Assembly (NCBI GenBank): GCA_016935815.1
Contig: JAFGQH010000064.1
Span: 1 to 32,792, forward strand
Source of the DNA: Bacilli bacterium
Lineage (GTDB): Bacteria; Bacillota_I; Bacilli_A; Izemoplasmatales; Hujiaoplasmataceae
Reading direction: 5' to 3'
DNA: 32,792 bases
A model generated the notes under the pieces. It was given only the letters and a program-made list of their open reading frames with translations, was not told the origin of the DNA and searched no databases. Numbering within the stretch: position 1 is the stretch's first letter; the number at the start of each line of letters is the position of its first letter. Made by a program: the position numbers and the translations under genes. Below, one piece after another: positions 1 to 8,339 of the stretch.

Positions 1-62
1 TACAAGAAATAATTTATAATTGCAACTTTATCACTAAATATTGCGGTTATTTAATGAATTCT

Positions 63-1307
63 TTAGGAATTTGAAGCGGAATCTTCATCAGATTCGTCTA
101 TGAATTCGACTTTGTCAATGTCTTTAAATTTGTCAGACAAACGCTCTACACGAGTATTAACCTTATCGGTATCCTTCTGCAAAGTTTCAATGGTACGATT
201 AAGTTTCGACCATTCATCTCCAAAGATTCGAAAGTCTTTTTTGAGTTTTTTCAATTGGTCGATTATCTCTTTTGTATGCTTGTTGTATTCGAAATCGATA
301 ATGATCGCCTGGAAAGAAGACAATAGCGGGACAAGGGTAGTCGGTGACACAATGGTTACATTTTTATTACGTGCATATTCAACTACATTCAGGAGTTTCG
401 AATGCAACAATGCGAGGATTCCATCGCTTGGGACAAACATGATTGCGTATTCAGTAGTAACTCCTGTAATGATGTATTTCTTGGCGATGTCAGTGATATG
501 TTTCTTCACTTCTTGACCGAAGCTACTAATGAGACTTTCCTCTTCTTGTTTTGACAAGTCTTTGTTATCGAACAATTTCGCGTACGATGAATAAGGGAAT
601 TTGGAGTCGATTGCAATCATACCTTTTGGTTCTGGCAAGAATATGACCGCATCAGCACGAACCGGCCCGTCTTTGGTTTCTTTGAATGTATATTGAGTAT
701 CATACAATCTTTTGTTATCTCCAAAAACACTCAATAACAGTTGATTGAGTTGATATTCACCAAAGGATCCTCTCGCTTGATTATTGGACAATATCGTTTG
801 CAAACTGACCATCTCTTCAGAGAGGTTTTGGATCTTCTTCTGAGCATCGTCAATGACCTGAACTCTCTCGGCGATTTTGGTAAATGTTTCATTGGTATCA
901 TGGAATCCTTTCGATAAGCGCTCTTCTACTTTTGAATTGATTTCAAACATCTTCTTTTCGACGCTCTCATTCAAAGAAGAAAAATCCTTGTTCAGATTCT
1001 CTTTGATTTTCTCCTGAAAATTGACCAACTCTTTGTTTACATTCAAACGGAATTCTGTGATATTCTCGCTAGATGATTCCGATTGTTTTTGAAGTTGCTC
1101 ACTCACAGCTTTATTAAAATCAAGCATGGATTCATAAATGCTCTTTGTTACATTGGATTCCATTCCTCTGACTTTATCGGTAATGGAATCTTCAAATCCA
1201 TCAAGATTCGAATCGTTCCCTCGCTTCATTAGGATCATACCGACAAACAAAAGTGTCAAAAGTGACAGAATTGCGGCTATTAATGATAGAATTTCTGCTA
1301 AACTCAT
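63..1307 (-). CDS. rmuC: RmuC family DNA recombination protein
   Basis: 414 residues. A hydrophobic segment at about residues 5-27 should anchor the protein to the membrane. It is followed by a long charged, heptad-like coiled coil (about 35-170) and then a globular part (about 175-350) that includes GSFGEYQLNQLL and IAIDSKFPYSSY, typical of the RmuC nuclease-like fold. RmuC proteins are linked to limiting inversions and rearrangements at repeats, with a PD-(D/E)XK-like domain; the biochemical activity is poorly defined in the family. The ATG has an AGAGGA ribosome site. The gene starts 15 bp after cls and is probably co-transcribed with it. The acidic C-terminus (DKVEFIDESDEDS) looks complete; the stop TAA is near the window edge. 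Confidence 0.9.
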   Translation of the reverse strand: MSLAEILSLIAAILSLLTLLFVGMILMKRGNDSNLDGFEDSITDKVRGMESNVTKSIYESMLDFNKAVSEQLQKQSESSSENITEFRLNVNKELVNFQEKIKENLNKDFSSLNESVEKKMFEINSKVEERLSKGFHDTNETFTKIAERVQVIDDAQKKIQNLSEEMVSLQTILSNNQARGSFGEYQLNQLLLSVFGDNKRLYDTQYTFKETKDGPVRADAVIFLPEPKGMIAIDSKFPYSSYAKLFDNKDLSKQEEESLISSFGQEVKKHITDIAKKYIITGVTTEYAIMFVPSDGILALLHSKLLNVVEYARNKNVTIVSPTTLVPLLSSFQAIIIDFEYNKHTKEIIDQLKKLKKDFRIFGDEWSKLNRTIETLQKDTDKVNTRVERLSDKFKDIDKVEFIDESDEDSASNS

Positions 1308-1322
1308 AGGGTTCCTCTTTTC

Positions 1323-2843
1323 TTAGAATATAGGACTGAACAAATTAAACAGTCCTTGGATGATACGAGCTATGATTCCTCGCTTTTTCCAGTGTTCCAA
1401 TTTGATTTCAGTGGAATGAGTCAAATCATCTTGGAAACTCTGCAATAATTTATCAATCGATTTATTTTCAAATATCGTTGTCACCTCAAAATTGAGATGG
1501 AAACTCCTTGGATCAAAATTGACGGATCCAACAGAAGCTAAGGCATCATCAATAATCAATATCTTGGAATGGACAAAATGATCTGTATATTCGTAGATTC
1601 TAACCCCTAGTTTCAAAAGCTGCTCGTAATAGGACTCGGTCGCATACCCAACCGTTTTGTAATCGTGTTTCCCAGGTACTAGTAATTCAATCTCAACTCC
1701 TGTTTTCACGGCGATTTGGATAGCTAACATCAATTCGGATTCGATAATCATATATGGTGTAACGATTTTTATGCTTTTTTTTGCGGTATGCATCATCTTA
1801 TAATAGACATCCCGAATCAATCCATTCTCGAAATCCGGTCCGGATTCGATGACAGAAATCATTCCGGGAAAATGTTCATCCGTTTTATCCATCGGTTTAT
1901 CAATTACATCGTTGGTAATGTAATACCAATCTTTTACGAACACATTCTGTATGCTGGATACCCCATTCCCCTTTAAAATAACGTGAGTATCTCTCCAGAA
2001 TCCGAATTTAGGATCCTTATGGTTGTATTCGTCACCTAGATTCATTCCTCCAACAAACCCGATCTTGCCATCGATCACAATGGCTTTTCTATGATTGCGG
2101 AAATTCAAATTGGAGTTAAAAATAGATAAGGACTGAGGATCAAAAACACCTATATGCACTCCTGAGTTGTGTAAAGCTTTCATATATTTATAATTGAGAT
2201 GTTTATTGGAGCCCATGTGATCATAGATAAGATAAACATTGAGTCCTTGTTCTGCTTTTTCTTTTAGAATGTTCAGAACTTCTGTTCCGATAATATCTGT
2301 TTTTATGATGTAAAATTCCATGAAGATATAGTCTTTTGCTTTCTGCAATTCGTTTATCAATCTGGGGAAGAACTCGTCTCCATTATTTAAAATCTCCATA
2401 TGCGTATCATTTTGATAAACCGCTCTCCCTGTCGATGTATGAATGAATCGAAAGATATCTCCAAATGCGGATTTATCATAATCGGGAAGCGTTGCCTCTT
2501 CCAATCCCAAAAATGCTTTAGAAGCAATCAAAGGACGAAATTTGGAGAGTCGTTTGATTTGATAATCACGAGCGAATATATAGTATAAGATTATGCCTAT
2601 AAAAGGATTCAATAACAAGATTAGAATCCAATGGCTTTTATTATATGCATATTCCGGTTTTAGTAAAATCCTGACAATCAACCCGAGCGACATGAGCCAA
2701 ATGACTGTCAGAATGATATAGATTGCGATATTGTTCTTGATAACGATCGATAAGGATGAAATATGTAATCCTACAATCAAAAAGAACGAATAGACAAATT
2801 CGGCAAGAATGATCAAACCGAACACCATATACCCTCGTTTCAT
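1323..2843 (-). CDS. cls: Cardiolipin synthase (PLD superfamily)
   Basis: 506 residues, the usual length for bacterial cardiolipin synthases. Two to three N-terminal membrane segments (about residues 5-28, 38-60 and 70-90) precede two phospholipase D domains. Both HKD motifs are visible: HRKAIVIDG with GGMNLGDEY, and HSKILIIDD with GSVNFDPRSF. The enzyme condenses two phosphatidylglycerols to cardiolipin and glycerol at the cytoplasmic membrane. The ATG follows a good GGAGG site, and a strong promoter lies just upstream, so cls and rmuC form a two-gene unit. Confidence 0.95.
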   Translation of the reverse strand: MKRGYMVFGLIILAEFVYSFFLIVGLHISSLSIVIKNNIAIYIILTVIWLMSLGLIVRILLKPEYAYNKSHWILILLLNPFIGIILYYIFARDYQIKRLSKFRPLIASKAFLGLEEATLPDYDKSAFGDIFRFIHTSTGRAVYQNDTHMEILNNGDEFFPRLINELQKAKDYIFMEFYIIKTDIIGTEVLNILKEKAEQGLNVYLIYDHMGSNKHLNYKYMKALHNSGVHIGVFDPQSLSIFNSNLNFRNHRKAIVIDGKIGFVGGMNLGDEYNHKDPKFGFWRDTHVILKGNGVSSIQNVFVKDWYYITNDVIDKPMDKTDEHFPGMISVIESGPDFENGLIRDVYYKMMHTAKKSIKIVTPYMIIESELMLAIQIAVKTGVEIELLVPGKHDYKTVGYATESYYEQLLKLGVRIYEYTDHFVHSKILIIDDALASVGSVNFDPRSFHLNFEVTTIFENKSIDKLLQSFQDDLTHSTEIKLEHWKKRGIIARIIQGLFNLFSPIF

Positions 2844-2861
2844 ATAAGCCTCCGCTGTATC

Positions 2862-2890
2862 ATTCTACCATATATTTGATATTTTGTTAA
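2862..2890 (-). promoter_or_regulatory. Promoter of cls-rmuC
   Basis: Read on the minus strand: TTAACA (2890-2885), a 17-base spacer, then TAGAAT (2867-2862) preceded by TGG, an extended -10. This is a sigma-A/70-type promoter about 20 bases upstream of the cls start, with a GGAGG site between them. Confidence 0.65.
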
Positions 2891-2916
2891 TCCATGATAT
2901 TACATTCGCTAACGAA

Positions 2917-3861
2917 TCAAAGTGTTTTCGCTTTCTTCGCAAAACGCAGCACAGATTGGATTGCTGATAAACAATTTGATTTGGATGAATATGTCTCTCC
3001 GGAAACAATTAATTGACTGTTAGCGGAATAGAGATTGTATTGATATCGATTCTGTTTATCTTTGTAGATTGTAAAGCTTTGTTGGTCGATTGCATTTTGA
3101 ATCGTTTCCAATCCATTGACCGCAGTTTGTTTTGAAGAATACCGCTGAGAAACCAATAAGACTTGCCCATTTGAAGCGAGTAATCGAACAAAGAAATCTT
3201 TCGTTCCTTCTTTGATGATTTCAAACTTGCCATTTTCCTTGGCTTCAATCTTTTGCCTTGGTACGACTTCCTCTCTCACTTCAGATGCTGGTATTTCTTG
3301 CAGATCGATTATTTTATTTGCTTGATAGAAATTCTTGACAGAATCCACTGCGGATTCTGTTTTTTTGATTGTACTATAAAACTCCCCTGATGCGATCACT
3401 CTAGCATTTCTTGCATCAAACAGATCGAAATGTGAGAAATCAGATTTATCCGTTGAAATTTCGAATTTTCCACCATCGACTGCTTTCTTAAATGTTTCGA
3501 TTCCGGATTTCGCACCTTTGCGAGAGGAATACCCAAAGGATACAACCAAAACTTCACCGTTGGATGCTTTCAAACGATACTTAAATAGCCCCGCCTCCGG
3601 ATAGATTTCATATTTTCCGGAAGGAGACTTCTTTTCATCAGGCGTTGTTTTTTCCGATTTTTGAACGGTTTCAGGTACTGGAGTTTTTTTAACTTCCACT
3701 TTTGGTTCTTCTTTTGGTTTTTGTGTTTCCACAGGTTTTACCATCGGCTGTGACGATGGTACTTTTGTCTCAGAATTCTGTATCTTAGCTTGTTCTGCAA
3801 GTTTTTCTTGTTGGAGTTTTGCGTCTTTTTGTTTCTTTTTCTTTTTACCAAATAACCACAT
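2917..3861 (-). CDS. Four-unit YegP (DUF1508) repeat protein with Lys/Pro-rich N-terminal arm
   Basis: 314 residues from the ATG at 3861. An upstream in-frame GTG (3870) falls inside the GAGGTG ribosome site, so I chose the ATG. Residues 1-80 begin MWLFG then run KKKKKQKDAK, followed by a Lys/Glu/Pro-rich low-complexity stretch. Four YegP-like units follow: about 83-130 (GKYEIY...ASNGEVLVVS..YSS), 132-182 (SHFDLFDARNARVIASGEFYS), 211-261 (GKFEII...ASNGQVLLVSQRYSS) and 263-312 (YQYNLYSANSQLIVSGETYSS). Units 1 and 3 resemble each other, as do 2 and 4, so a two-unit block was probably duplicated. DUF1508 proteins are small and of unknown molecular function; most have one or two units. The basic arm could bind nucleic acid or membrane, which is speculation. 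Confidence 0.8.
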   Translation of the reverse strand: MWLFGKKKKKQKDAKLQQEKLAEQAKIQNSETKVPSSQPMVKPVETQKPKEEPKVEVKKTPVPETVQKSEKTTPDEKKSPSGKYEIYPEAGLFKYRLKASNGEVLVVSFGYSSRKGAKSGIETFKKAVDGGKFEISTDKSDFSHFDLFDARNARVIASGEFYSTIKKTESAVDSVKNFYQANKIIDLQEIPASEVREEVVPRQKIEAKENGKFEIIKEGTKDFFVRLLASNGQVLLVSQRYSSKQTAVNGLETIQNAIDQQSFTIYKDKQNRYQYNLYSANSQLIVSGETYSSKSNCLSAIQSVLRFAKKAKTL

Positions 3862-3881
3862 ACTAATCACCTCTTAACCCG

Positions 3882-3887
3882 ATTATA
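3882..3887 (-). promoter_or_regulatory. Extended -10 promoter of the YegP-repeat gene
   Basis: On the minus strand the -10 is a perfect TATAAT preceded by TGA, matching the extended -10 form. The hexamer 17 bases upstream (TTTAAT) is a poor -35. It lies about 20 bases upstream of the ATG at 3861, with an AAGAGGTGA ribosome site between. Confidence 0.5.
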
Positions 3888-3974
3888 TCAAATATATAAT
3901 ACAGATTAAAGTGATACGTTGGTAGTTCTTATATTTTTACACTTTTTTCACGTTAAACACAAGAAATCGCAAAT

Positions 3975-4010
3975 AAAAAAACACAGGGTGTGGAGTCCTG
4001 CGTCTTTTTT
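3975..4010 (-). terminator. Rho-independent terminator after rpsI
   Basis: On the minus strand a hairpin with stem ACGCAGG/CCTGTGT (4003-3997 with 3987-3981, one G-U pair) and a 9-base loop is followed by a run of seven T. A preceding A-run can extend the stem. It lies about 20 bases after the rpsI stop and closes the rplM-rpsI unit. Confidence 0.75.
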
Positions 4011-4023
4011 ATTTGGCATTGTA

Positions 4024-4419
4024 TTAACGTTTGCTGAATTGTGGTGCTCTACGTGCTTTTTTAAGACCGTATTTCTTACGTTCTTTGGCACGAGGATCCC
4101 TTGTGATTAAGCCAGCTGGTTTCAAGATTTTTCTGTACTCAGGGTTGACTTCCAACAAAGCTCTGGTGATTCCCAGACGGATTGCTCCTGCTTGTCCGAT
4201 TAGTCCGCCACCGCGTACGTTTACGGAAATATCAAATGTGTTTTCGTTTGCAGTAAGAACTAGGGGTTGTGATACGTCAAGTCTTGCAAGTGATGATGGG
4301 ATGTATTCTTCGAACTTGCGTCCGTTACATGTGATCACACCATTACCTGGGCGAAGTATAACGCGTGCAACAGATGATTTTCTTCTACCTGTTCCACGAT
4401 ACATTACTGTGTTAGCCAT
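4024..4419 (-). CDS. rpsI: 30S ribosomal protein S9
   Basis: 131 residues, normal length. Family signatures are [12 protein letters not shown] near the N-terminus, [15 protein letters not shown] in the middle, and the basic tail ending RRAPQFSKR, whose terminal KR contacts P-site tRNA in the 30S subunit. The gene starts 9 bp after rplM, the pairing conserved across bacteria, and is followed by a terminator. No oddities. Confidence 0.98.
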   Translation of the reverse strand: MANTVMYRGTGRRKSSVARVILRPGNGVITCNGRKFEEYIPSSLARLDVSQPLVLTANENTFDISVNVRGGGLIGQAGAIRLGITRALLEVNPEYRKILKPAGLITRDPRAKERKKYGLKKARRAPQFSKR

Positions 4420-4428
4420 CGTATCCTC

Positions 4429-4863
4429 CTATCCTTTCAATTCCATAACAGCAGGTTGTTGAGCCTGGTGTTTGTGGTTTTCTCCTGCGTAAACAAAGAG
4501 TTTTTTATACATTTGATTTCCTAATTTACCTTTCGGTAACATTCCCTTGATTGCAAGTTCAACCATTCTAGTTGGTTTTTCTTGCATTAAGACTTTCGCT
4601 GTTTTTTCTTTCAAACCACCAGGGTAATTGGAATGAGTATAATATTTCTTATCGTCCCATTTGTTTCCTGTCAATTCGATTTTGTCTGCGTTGACAACGA
4701 TGACATAGTCTCCACAATCCACGTGTGGTGTATATGTAGGCTTATGTTTCCCGCGAAGCACAGTGGCTACTTCCGTAGCCAAACGGCCAAGTCTTTTCCC
4801 AGCAGCGTCCACAACAAACCATTCACGCTTGATTGTGTTCTCATTTGCCATAAAAGTTTTCAT
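4429..4863 (-). CDS. rplM: 50S ribosomal protein L13
   Basis: 144 residues, typical. Recognisable by [19 protein letters not shown], the [16 protein letters not shown] block, and [23 protein letters not shown]13 is an early 23S rRNA-binding assembly protein. An AAGGAGG site precedes the first ATG, so the [12 protein letters not shown] start is preferred over the internal Met. The gene has its own promoter and an about 54-base leader, and is the first gene of rplM-rpsI. In many Firmicutes this pair follows truA directly; here the tmk-metG cluster and a plus-strand island intervene. Confidence 0.98.
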   Translation of the reverse strand: MKTFMANENTIKREWFVVDAAGKRLGRLATEVATVLRGKHKPTYTPHVDCGDYVIVVNADKIELTGNKWDDKKYYTHSNYPGGLKEKTAKVLMQEKPTRMVELAIKGMLPKGKLGNQMYKKLFVYAGENHKHQAQQPAVMELKG

Positions 4864-4917
4864 TTTATACCTCCTTATAAGTAAAAAGGCTTGTGGGTTA
4901 TAAAATAAAAATGTACC
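4864..4917 (-). promoter_or_regulatory. Candidate L13-type leader in the rplM 5' UTR
   Basis: The predicted transcript starts near 4917 and has an about 54-base untranslated leader. It contains two copies of TTATAA, self-complementary, flanking CCCACAAGCC, and a possible CCTT...AAGG pairing that would involve the AAGGAGG ribosome site. Firmicute rplM transcripts are known to carry an L13 leader (an Rfam family) thought to mediate autoregulation. I see compatible structure and location but could not test against the covariance model. Confidence 0.4.
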
Positions 4918-4923
4918 TTAATT

Positions 4924-4952
4924 ATCATATCATTTTCGACTTTTTATGTCAA
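4924..4952 (-). promoter_or_regulatory. Strong promoter of rplM-rpsI
   Basis: On the minus strand: consensus TTGACA (4952-4947), a 17-base spacer, and TATGAT (4929-4924) preceded by TGA, an extended -10. This is the best sigma-A promoter in the window, as expected for a ribosomal protein operon. No convincing terminator separates it from metG, so read-through from metG is also possible. Confidence 0.8.
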
Positions 4953-4981
4953 CAAATTTCGATTGACAGTTGAAAATAAAT

Positions 4982-6928
4982 TTACGAGATTTTAGAACCT
5001 GGATTCAATGCGTTCGCACCTTCGATAACGTGAAGTTCTCCTTCTTCGTTTTCTGCGGCTAAAATCATACCTTCCGAGAGTTCTCCTCTGAGTTTCACGG
5101 GTTTCAGATTCGCAATGATCAATACCGTCTTTCCAACCATATCATCCGGTTGGTAGAATTTTGCGATTCCGGATACGATATTGCGGACCTTGTCTCCAGT
5201 ATCGACTTTCATTACCAGAAGTTTGTCCGCATTCGGATGATAAGCTGCTTCCAAAACTTTACCGGCACGAATGTCAATCTTTGAAAAATCGTCAATTGTG
5301 ATTTCCGGAAGGATTGGTTCTATCTCCGGTTCTTTTAATGAAGTATCCAACATCCAGCTGCGAATGATTTCAGATTCTTGCTCTTCATCCAATCTTGGGA
5401 AGAGATGAGCCGCTTTCTTGACAACTTCATAGGATTCTTTGGAACCAAAAACAAGACTTTCAAATCCCTGGAATTCCTCATCCACGTTCAGATATCCATA
5501 CACTTTTGGGCAGGTTTCCATCAGGAACGGTTGATATAAGACGGTGATGATTCGAATGCTTTCTAGCAGGTGATACATGACGGATTCCAATGCGGTCTTG
5601 GTTTCTTCTTGTTTGGCAAGATCCCATGGAGATGTGTCGTCAATTAGTTTGTTGGTTCTTCCAACCAAAATGCTGAGAGCTTTCAAAGCGTCTCCTAATT
5701 TGAATTCATCCATCAATGTTTGATAGTCTTGAACGGCCACTTTTGCGACTTGCCCCAATTCTTGTTCGAACTGAATCAATGAATGATCGTGTTTTGTCTT
5801 CTGAACTTTTCCGCCAAAATACTTGTTGACCATAGAAATGGTTCTAGAAACCAAATTTCCATAATCGTTGACCAAATCCGTATTAATTCGTTTGATATAA
5901 TCTTCTGGAGTAAATACTCCATCATTTCCGTATTGGATTTCCCGTACGATATAATATCGGAATGCATCCAGTCCATATCGTTCAACGAGTTGTTCCGGAT
6001 AGATGACATTTCCTTTGGATTTTGACATTTTTCCATCTTTCATCAGATACCAGCCATGAACATAGAGGCGGAATGTGATCGGGATGTTCAAAGCCAATAA
6101 CATGATTGGCCAATAGATTGCATGGAAACGCAAGATATCTTTTCCAACTACATGAACGACTTCATTCCCGTTGACCCAGTATTTTTGATATAGGGAATCG
6201 TCTTTTGACCCATATCCCAAAGCGGTAATATAATTGCTCAATGCATCAATCCAGACATAGACAACATGTTTCGGATTTGATCTGACTTTAACCCCCCAAG
6301 AAAATGCTGTTCTGGAAACAGATAAATCCAAAAGTCCTGACTTGATGAAAGAAACGACTTCGTTCTTTCTGGTTTCTGGGAAGATAAAATTTGGATTTTG
6401 ATCGATGAATTCCAATAATCTATCCGCATATTTGGATAATCTAAGGAAATAGGTTTCTTCTTTTAAAACCGTGGTAGGTTGTCCACAGTCCGGACATTTG
6501 TCTCCATCCACTAACTGTGTAGGAGTAAAATAGGATTCACAACTAACACAGTAGTTTCCGGTGTATTCTCCTAGGTAGATGTCATCATTCGCTAATAGTT
6601 GTTCAAAGATTTCTTCGACGACATCTTCGTGACGTTTTTGGGTAGTCCGAATGAAATCATCATTTTGAATCTCAAGTTGTTTCCACAAGTCTTGTGCTAA
6701 TCCGGCAATATAATCCACATGTTCCTGCGGAGTTTTACCATTCGCTTTGGCCGCTTCTTCAATCTTTTGTCCGTGTTCATCGGTTCCGGTCAAAAACCGA
6801 GTATCGTACCCTTTTAGTTTCTTATACCGCGTAACGCTATCACATAAGCAGGTAGTATATGCGGACCCGATATGGAATTTTGCGCTTGGGTAATAGATTG
6901 GTGTTGTTATATAAAATGTTTTACTCAT
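4982..6928 (-). CDS. metG: Methionyl-tRNA synthetase with C-terminal tRNA-binding domain
   Basis: 648 residues. Charges tRNA-Met with methionine. The class I signatures are HIGS (residues 19-22, the HIGH box) and KMSKS (300-304). A zinc knuckle is formed by Cys127, Cys130, Cys145 and Cys148. WIDALSNY and the anticodon-binding helical domain follow. The last about 110 residues (from IDDFSKIDIRAGKVL to EGANALNPGSKIS) are the Trbp111/Arc1p-like OB-fold that promotes dimerisation and tRNA binding, as in the Bacillus enzyme. It is the last gene of the tmk cluster, 12 bp after the DJ-1-like gene. No T-box or SAM leader is seen before it. Confidence 0.97.
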   Translation of the reverse strand: MSKTFYITTPIYYPSAKFHIGSAYTTCLCDSVTRYKKLKGYDTRFLTGTDEHGQKIEEAAKANGKTPQEHVDYIAGLAQDLWKQLEIQNDDFIRTTQKRHEDVVEEIFEQLLANDDIYLGEYTGNYCVSCESYFTPTQLVDGDKCPDCGQPTTVLKEETYFLRLSKYADRLLEFIDQNPNFIFPETRKNEVVSFIKSGLLDLSVSRTAFSWGVKVRSNPKHVVYVWIDALSNYITALGYGSKDDSLYQKYWVNGNEVVHVVGKDILRFHAIYWPIMLLALNIPITFRLYVHGWYLMKDGKMSKSKGNVIYPEQLVERYGLDAFRYYIVREIQYGNDGVFTPEDYIKRINTDLVNDYGNLVSRTISMVNKYFGGKVQKTKHDHSLIQFEQELGQVAKVAVQDYQTLMDEFKLGDALKALSILVGRTNKLIDDTSPWDLAKQEETKTALESVMYHLLESIRIITVLYQPFLMETCPKVYGYLNVDEEFQGFESLVFGSKESYEVVKKAAHLFPRLDEEQESEIIRSWMLDTSLKEPEIEPILPEITIDDFSKIDIRAGKVLEAAYHPNADKLLVMKVDTGDKVRNIVSGIAKFYQPDDMVGKTVLIIANLKPVKLRGELSEGMILAAENEEGELHVIEGANALNPGSKIS

Positions 6929-6940
6929 AATATCTCTCCA

Positions 6941-7480
6941 TTAATATACGATTTGTTTCTGTAGTTTTTCCAGTGCTTTCTTTGTCAAAACCGTTTCTAC
7001 GATTTTAAATACAAATTCGTAAACGACTCCTACTGACCTTCCGGTGATAAACAATCCGTCTCTTACGACTTTTTCATCCACACGAATGGCTTTTCCCATT
7101 TCCTTCTGCGTTCCTGGAAATGAAATGTATTTGCGCCCATCCATGATGCCCAAGGCACCAAATACTGTCGGAGCCGCACAGATGGCCATCAACCATTTCT
7201 TGTGTTCAAAGAATTCCTGAACCAGTTTTAATACCGATTCTGTCTTCCTCAAAACAGAAGAATGACCACCTCCCGGAATGAATAGACCATCATAATCCGA
7301 TTCATTTGTTTTTTTCATCATTTTGTCAGCGACTACCACAGTTCCTTTGGAACCTGTTACGGTTTTCTTGTTAAAGACGGAAACCAGATCGATCTCGATT
7401 TCCGTGCGTCTTAATAAATTCACAGTCGCTAATGCTTCGGTATCTTCAAATCCGTCTGATATCAAACAAGCGAATTTCAT
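6941..7480 (-). CDS. DJ-1/PfpI family protein
   Basis: 179 residues, usual for the DJ-1/ThiJ/YajL group. The nucleophile elbow Cys101 is in MAICAAPTVFG, and the conserved acid that lowers its pKa is Glu12 in SDGFEDTEA. LFIPGGGHSS is the glycine-rich strand-turn. The group includes proposed deglycases, glyoxalases and redox-sensing chaperones; the sequence does not decide between these. It lies 4 bp after rsmI and 12 bp before metG. Such a gene is not part of the classical Bacillus tmk-metS cluster. Confidence 0.88.
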   Translation of the reverse strand: MKFACLISDGFEDTEALATVNLLRRTEIEIDLVSVFNKKTVTGSKGTVVVADKMMKKTNESDYDGLFIPGGGHSSVLRKTESVLKLVQEFFEHKKWLMAICAAPTVFGALGIMDGRKYISFPGTQKEMGKAIRVDEKVVRDGLFITGRSVGVVYEFVFKIVETVLTKKALEKLQKQIVY

Positions 7481-7484
7481 AAGA

Positions 7485-8339
7485 TCACCCTTTCTTTATG
7501 GTTTGATTTAAGTAATCTTGATAGATTTTGTTTTTTGGGATTCCCGTCATTTCAGAAACGCGTTTCATCGCTTCGGTTTTCTTCATTCCCGATTCCAGAA
7601 AATAATCGACTTGATCGACTATGCTCAGGTTTGATTTTGCTTGGGTTTCCTGGTACCCCTCGATGACGATGACAAGCTCACCTTTCAGTTCTCCTACCTG
7701 CTCATATTCGGATAAAGTCCCGCGAATGATCTCCTCATAACTCTTGGAGATCTCTCTGGCGATGACGAAATTCCTATTTCCAAGTATATCATACATATCA
7801 GCTAGAGTTTGTTCGATACGATGAATTGCTTCATAGAAAATCAAAGTTTCTTTCTGATATCGAAGATCCTCCAAAGATGCTCTGCGCTTGGTCGCCTTGA
7901 CATCTAGGAATCCATAGAAAAGAAACGGATGGGTTTGGATTCCCGACATAACCAATGCCGGTAATAAAGCATTGGCTCCAGGAAGAGCAACCACGTTGAA
8001 TCCCGCTTTCATGGTTTCTTTTACGACAATTGCGCCGGGATCACTCACCAAGGGCATTCCGGCATCCGATACGATACCTATATTTCGTCCTTGTTTCAAA
8101 TCATCCAAAATCAGGTCGACTTTCGCAGATTCGTTGTGTTCATGCAAACTAATAACCGTTTTCTTAATATCATAATGACGCAATAGCTTCAGAGTGACTC
8201 TGGTATCTTCGGCGTACAACTTGTCCACTTGCTTCAATGTATCTAAAGCGCGCAAAGTGATATCGCTTAAATTACCGATTGGAGTAGGAATCAAATATAG
8301 AGTTTTGGTTTCATTCTGATAATTCAGATTGCGAATCAT
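7485..8339 (-). CDS. rsmI: 16S rRNA (cytidine-1402-2'-O)-methyltransferase
   Basis: 284 residues from the ATG at 8339. An earlier in-frame ATG at 8348 directly abuts the AGGAG site and is unlikely to be used. The tetrapyrrole-methylase fold is shown by LIPTPIGNL (from about residue 16), AEDTR, GIVSDAGMPLVSDPG and ALPGANALLPALVMSG. It methylates the 2'-OH of C1402 in the 16S decoding centre with SAM. The gene overlaps the end of trmN6 by 29 bp. The Bacillus neighbour yazA (GIY-YIG) that usually sits between these two is missing here. Confidence 0.95.
   Translation of the reverse strand: MIRNLNYQNETKTLYLIPTPIGNLSDITLRALDTLKQVDKLYAEDTRVTLKLLRHYDIKKTVISLHEHNESAKVDLILDDLKQGRNIGIVSDAGMPLVSDPGAIVVKETMKAGFNVVALPGANALLPALVMSGIQTHPFLFYGFLDVKATKRRASLEDLRYQKETLIFYEAIHRIEQTLADMYDILGNRNFVIAREISKSYEEIIRGTLSEYEQVGELKGELVIVIEGYQETQAKSNLSIVDQVDYFLESGMKKTEAMKRVSEMTGIPKNKIYQDYLNQTIKKG

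Noticed and set aside
1-62. Possible gene or terminator at the left edge
   Set aside because: 62 AT-rich bases after rmuC with no clear hairpin or reading frame.
100-516. Plus-strand open frames opposite rmuC, metG, ricT, rpsI and others (60-155 codons)
   Set aside because: They lie antisense to clearly conserved genes, lack ribosome sites and show no recognisable domains; they are by-products of codon bias.
2900-2917. Inverted repeat ATTCG-CTAA-CGAAT at the stop of the YegP-repeat gene as a terminator
   Set aside because: Only five base pairs and no following T-run on the minus strand.
4946-4981. Terminator after metG
   Set aside because: Only a weak TCAAC...GTTGA pairing with a large loop, overlapping the rplM -35; not convincing.
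6929-6940. T-box or SAM riboswitch controlling metG
   Set aside because: Only 12 bases separate metG from the previous gene and no leader is possible; the cluster is read from the tmk promoter.
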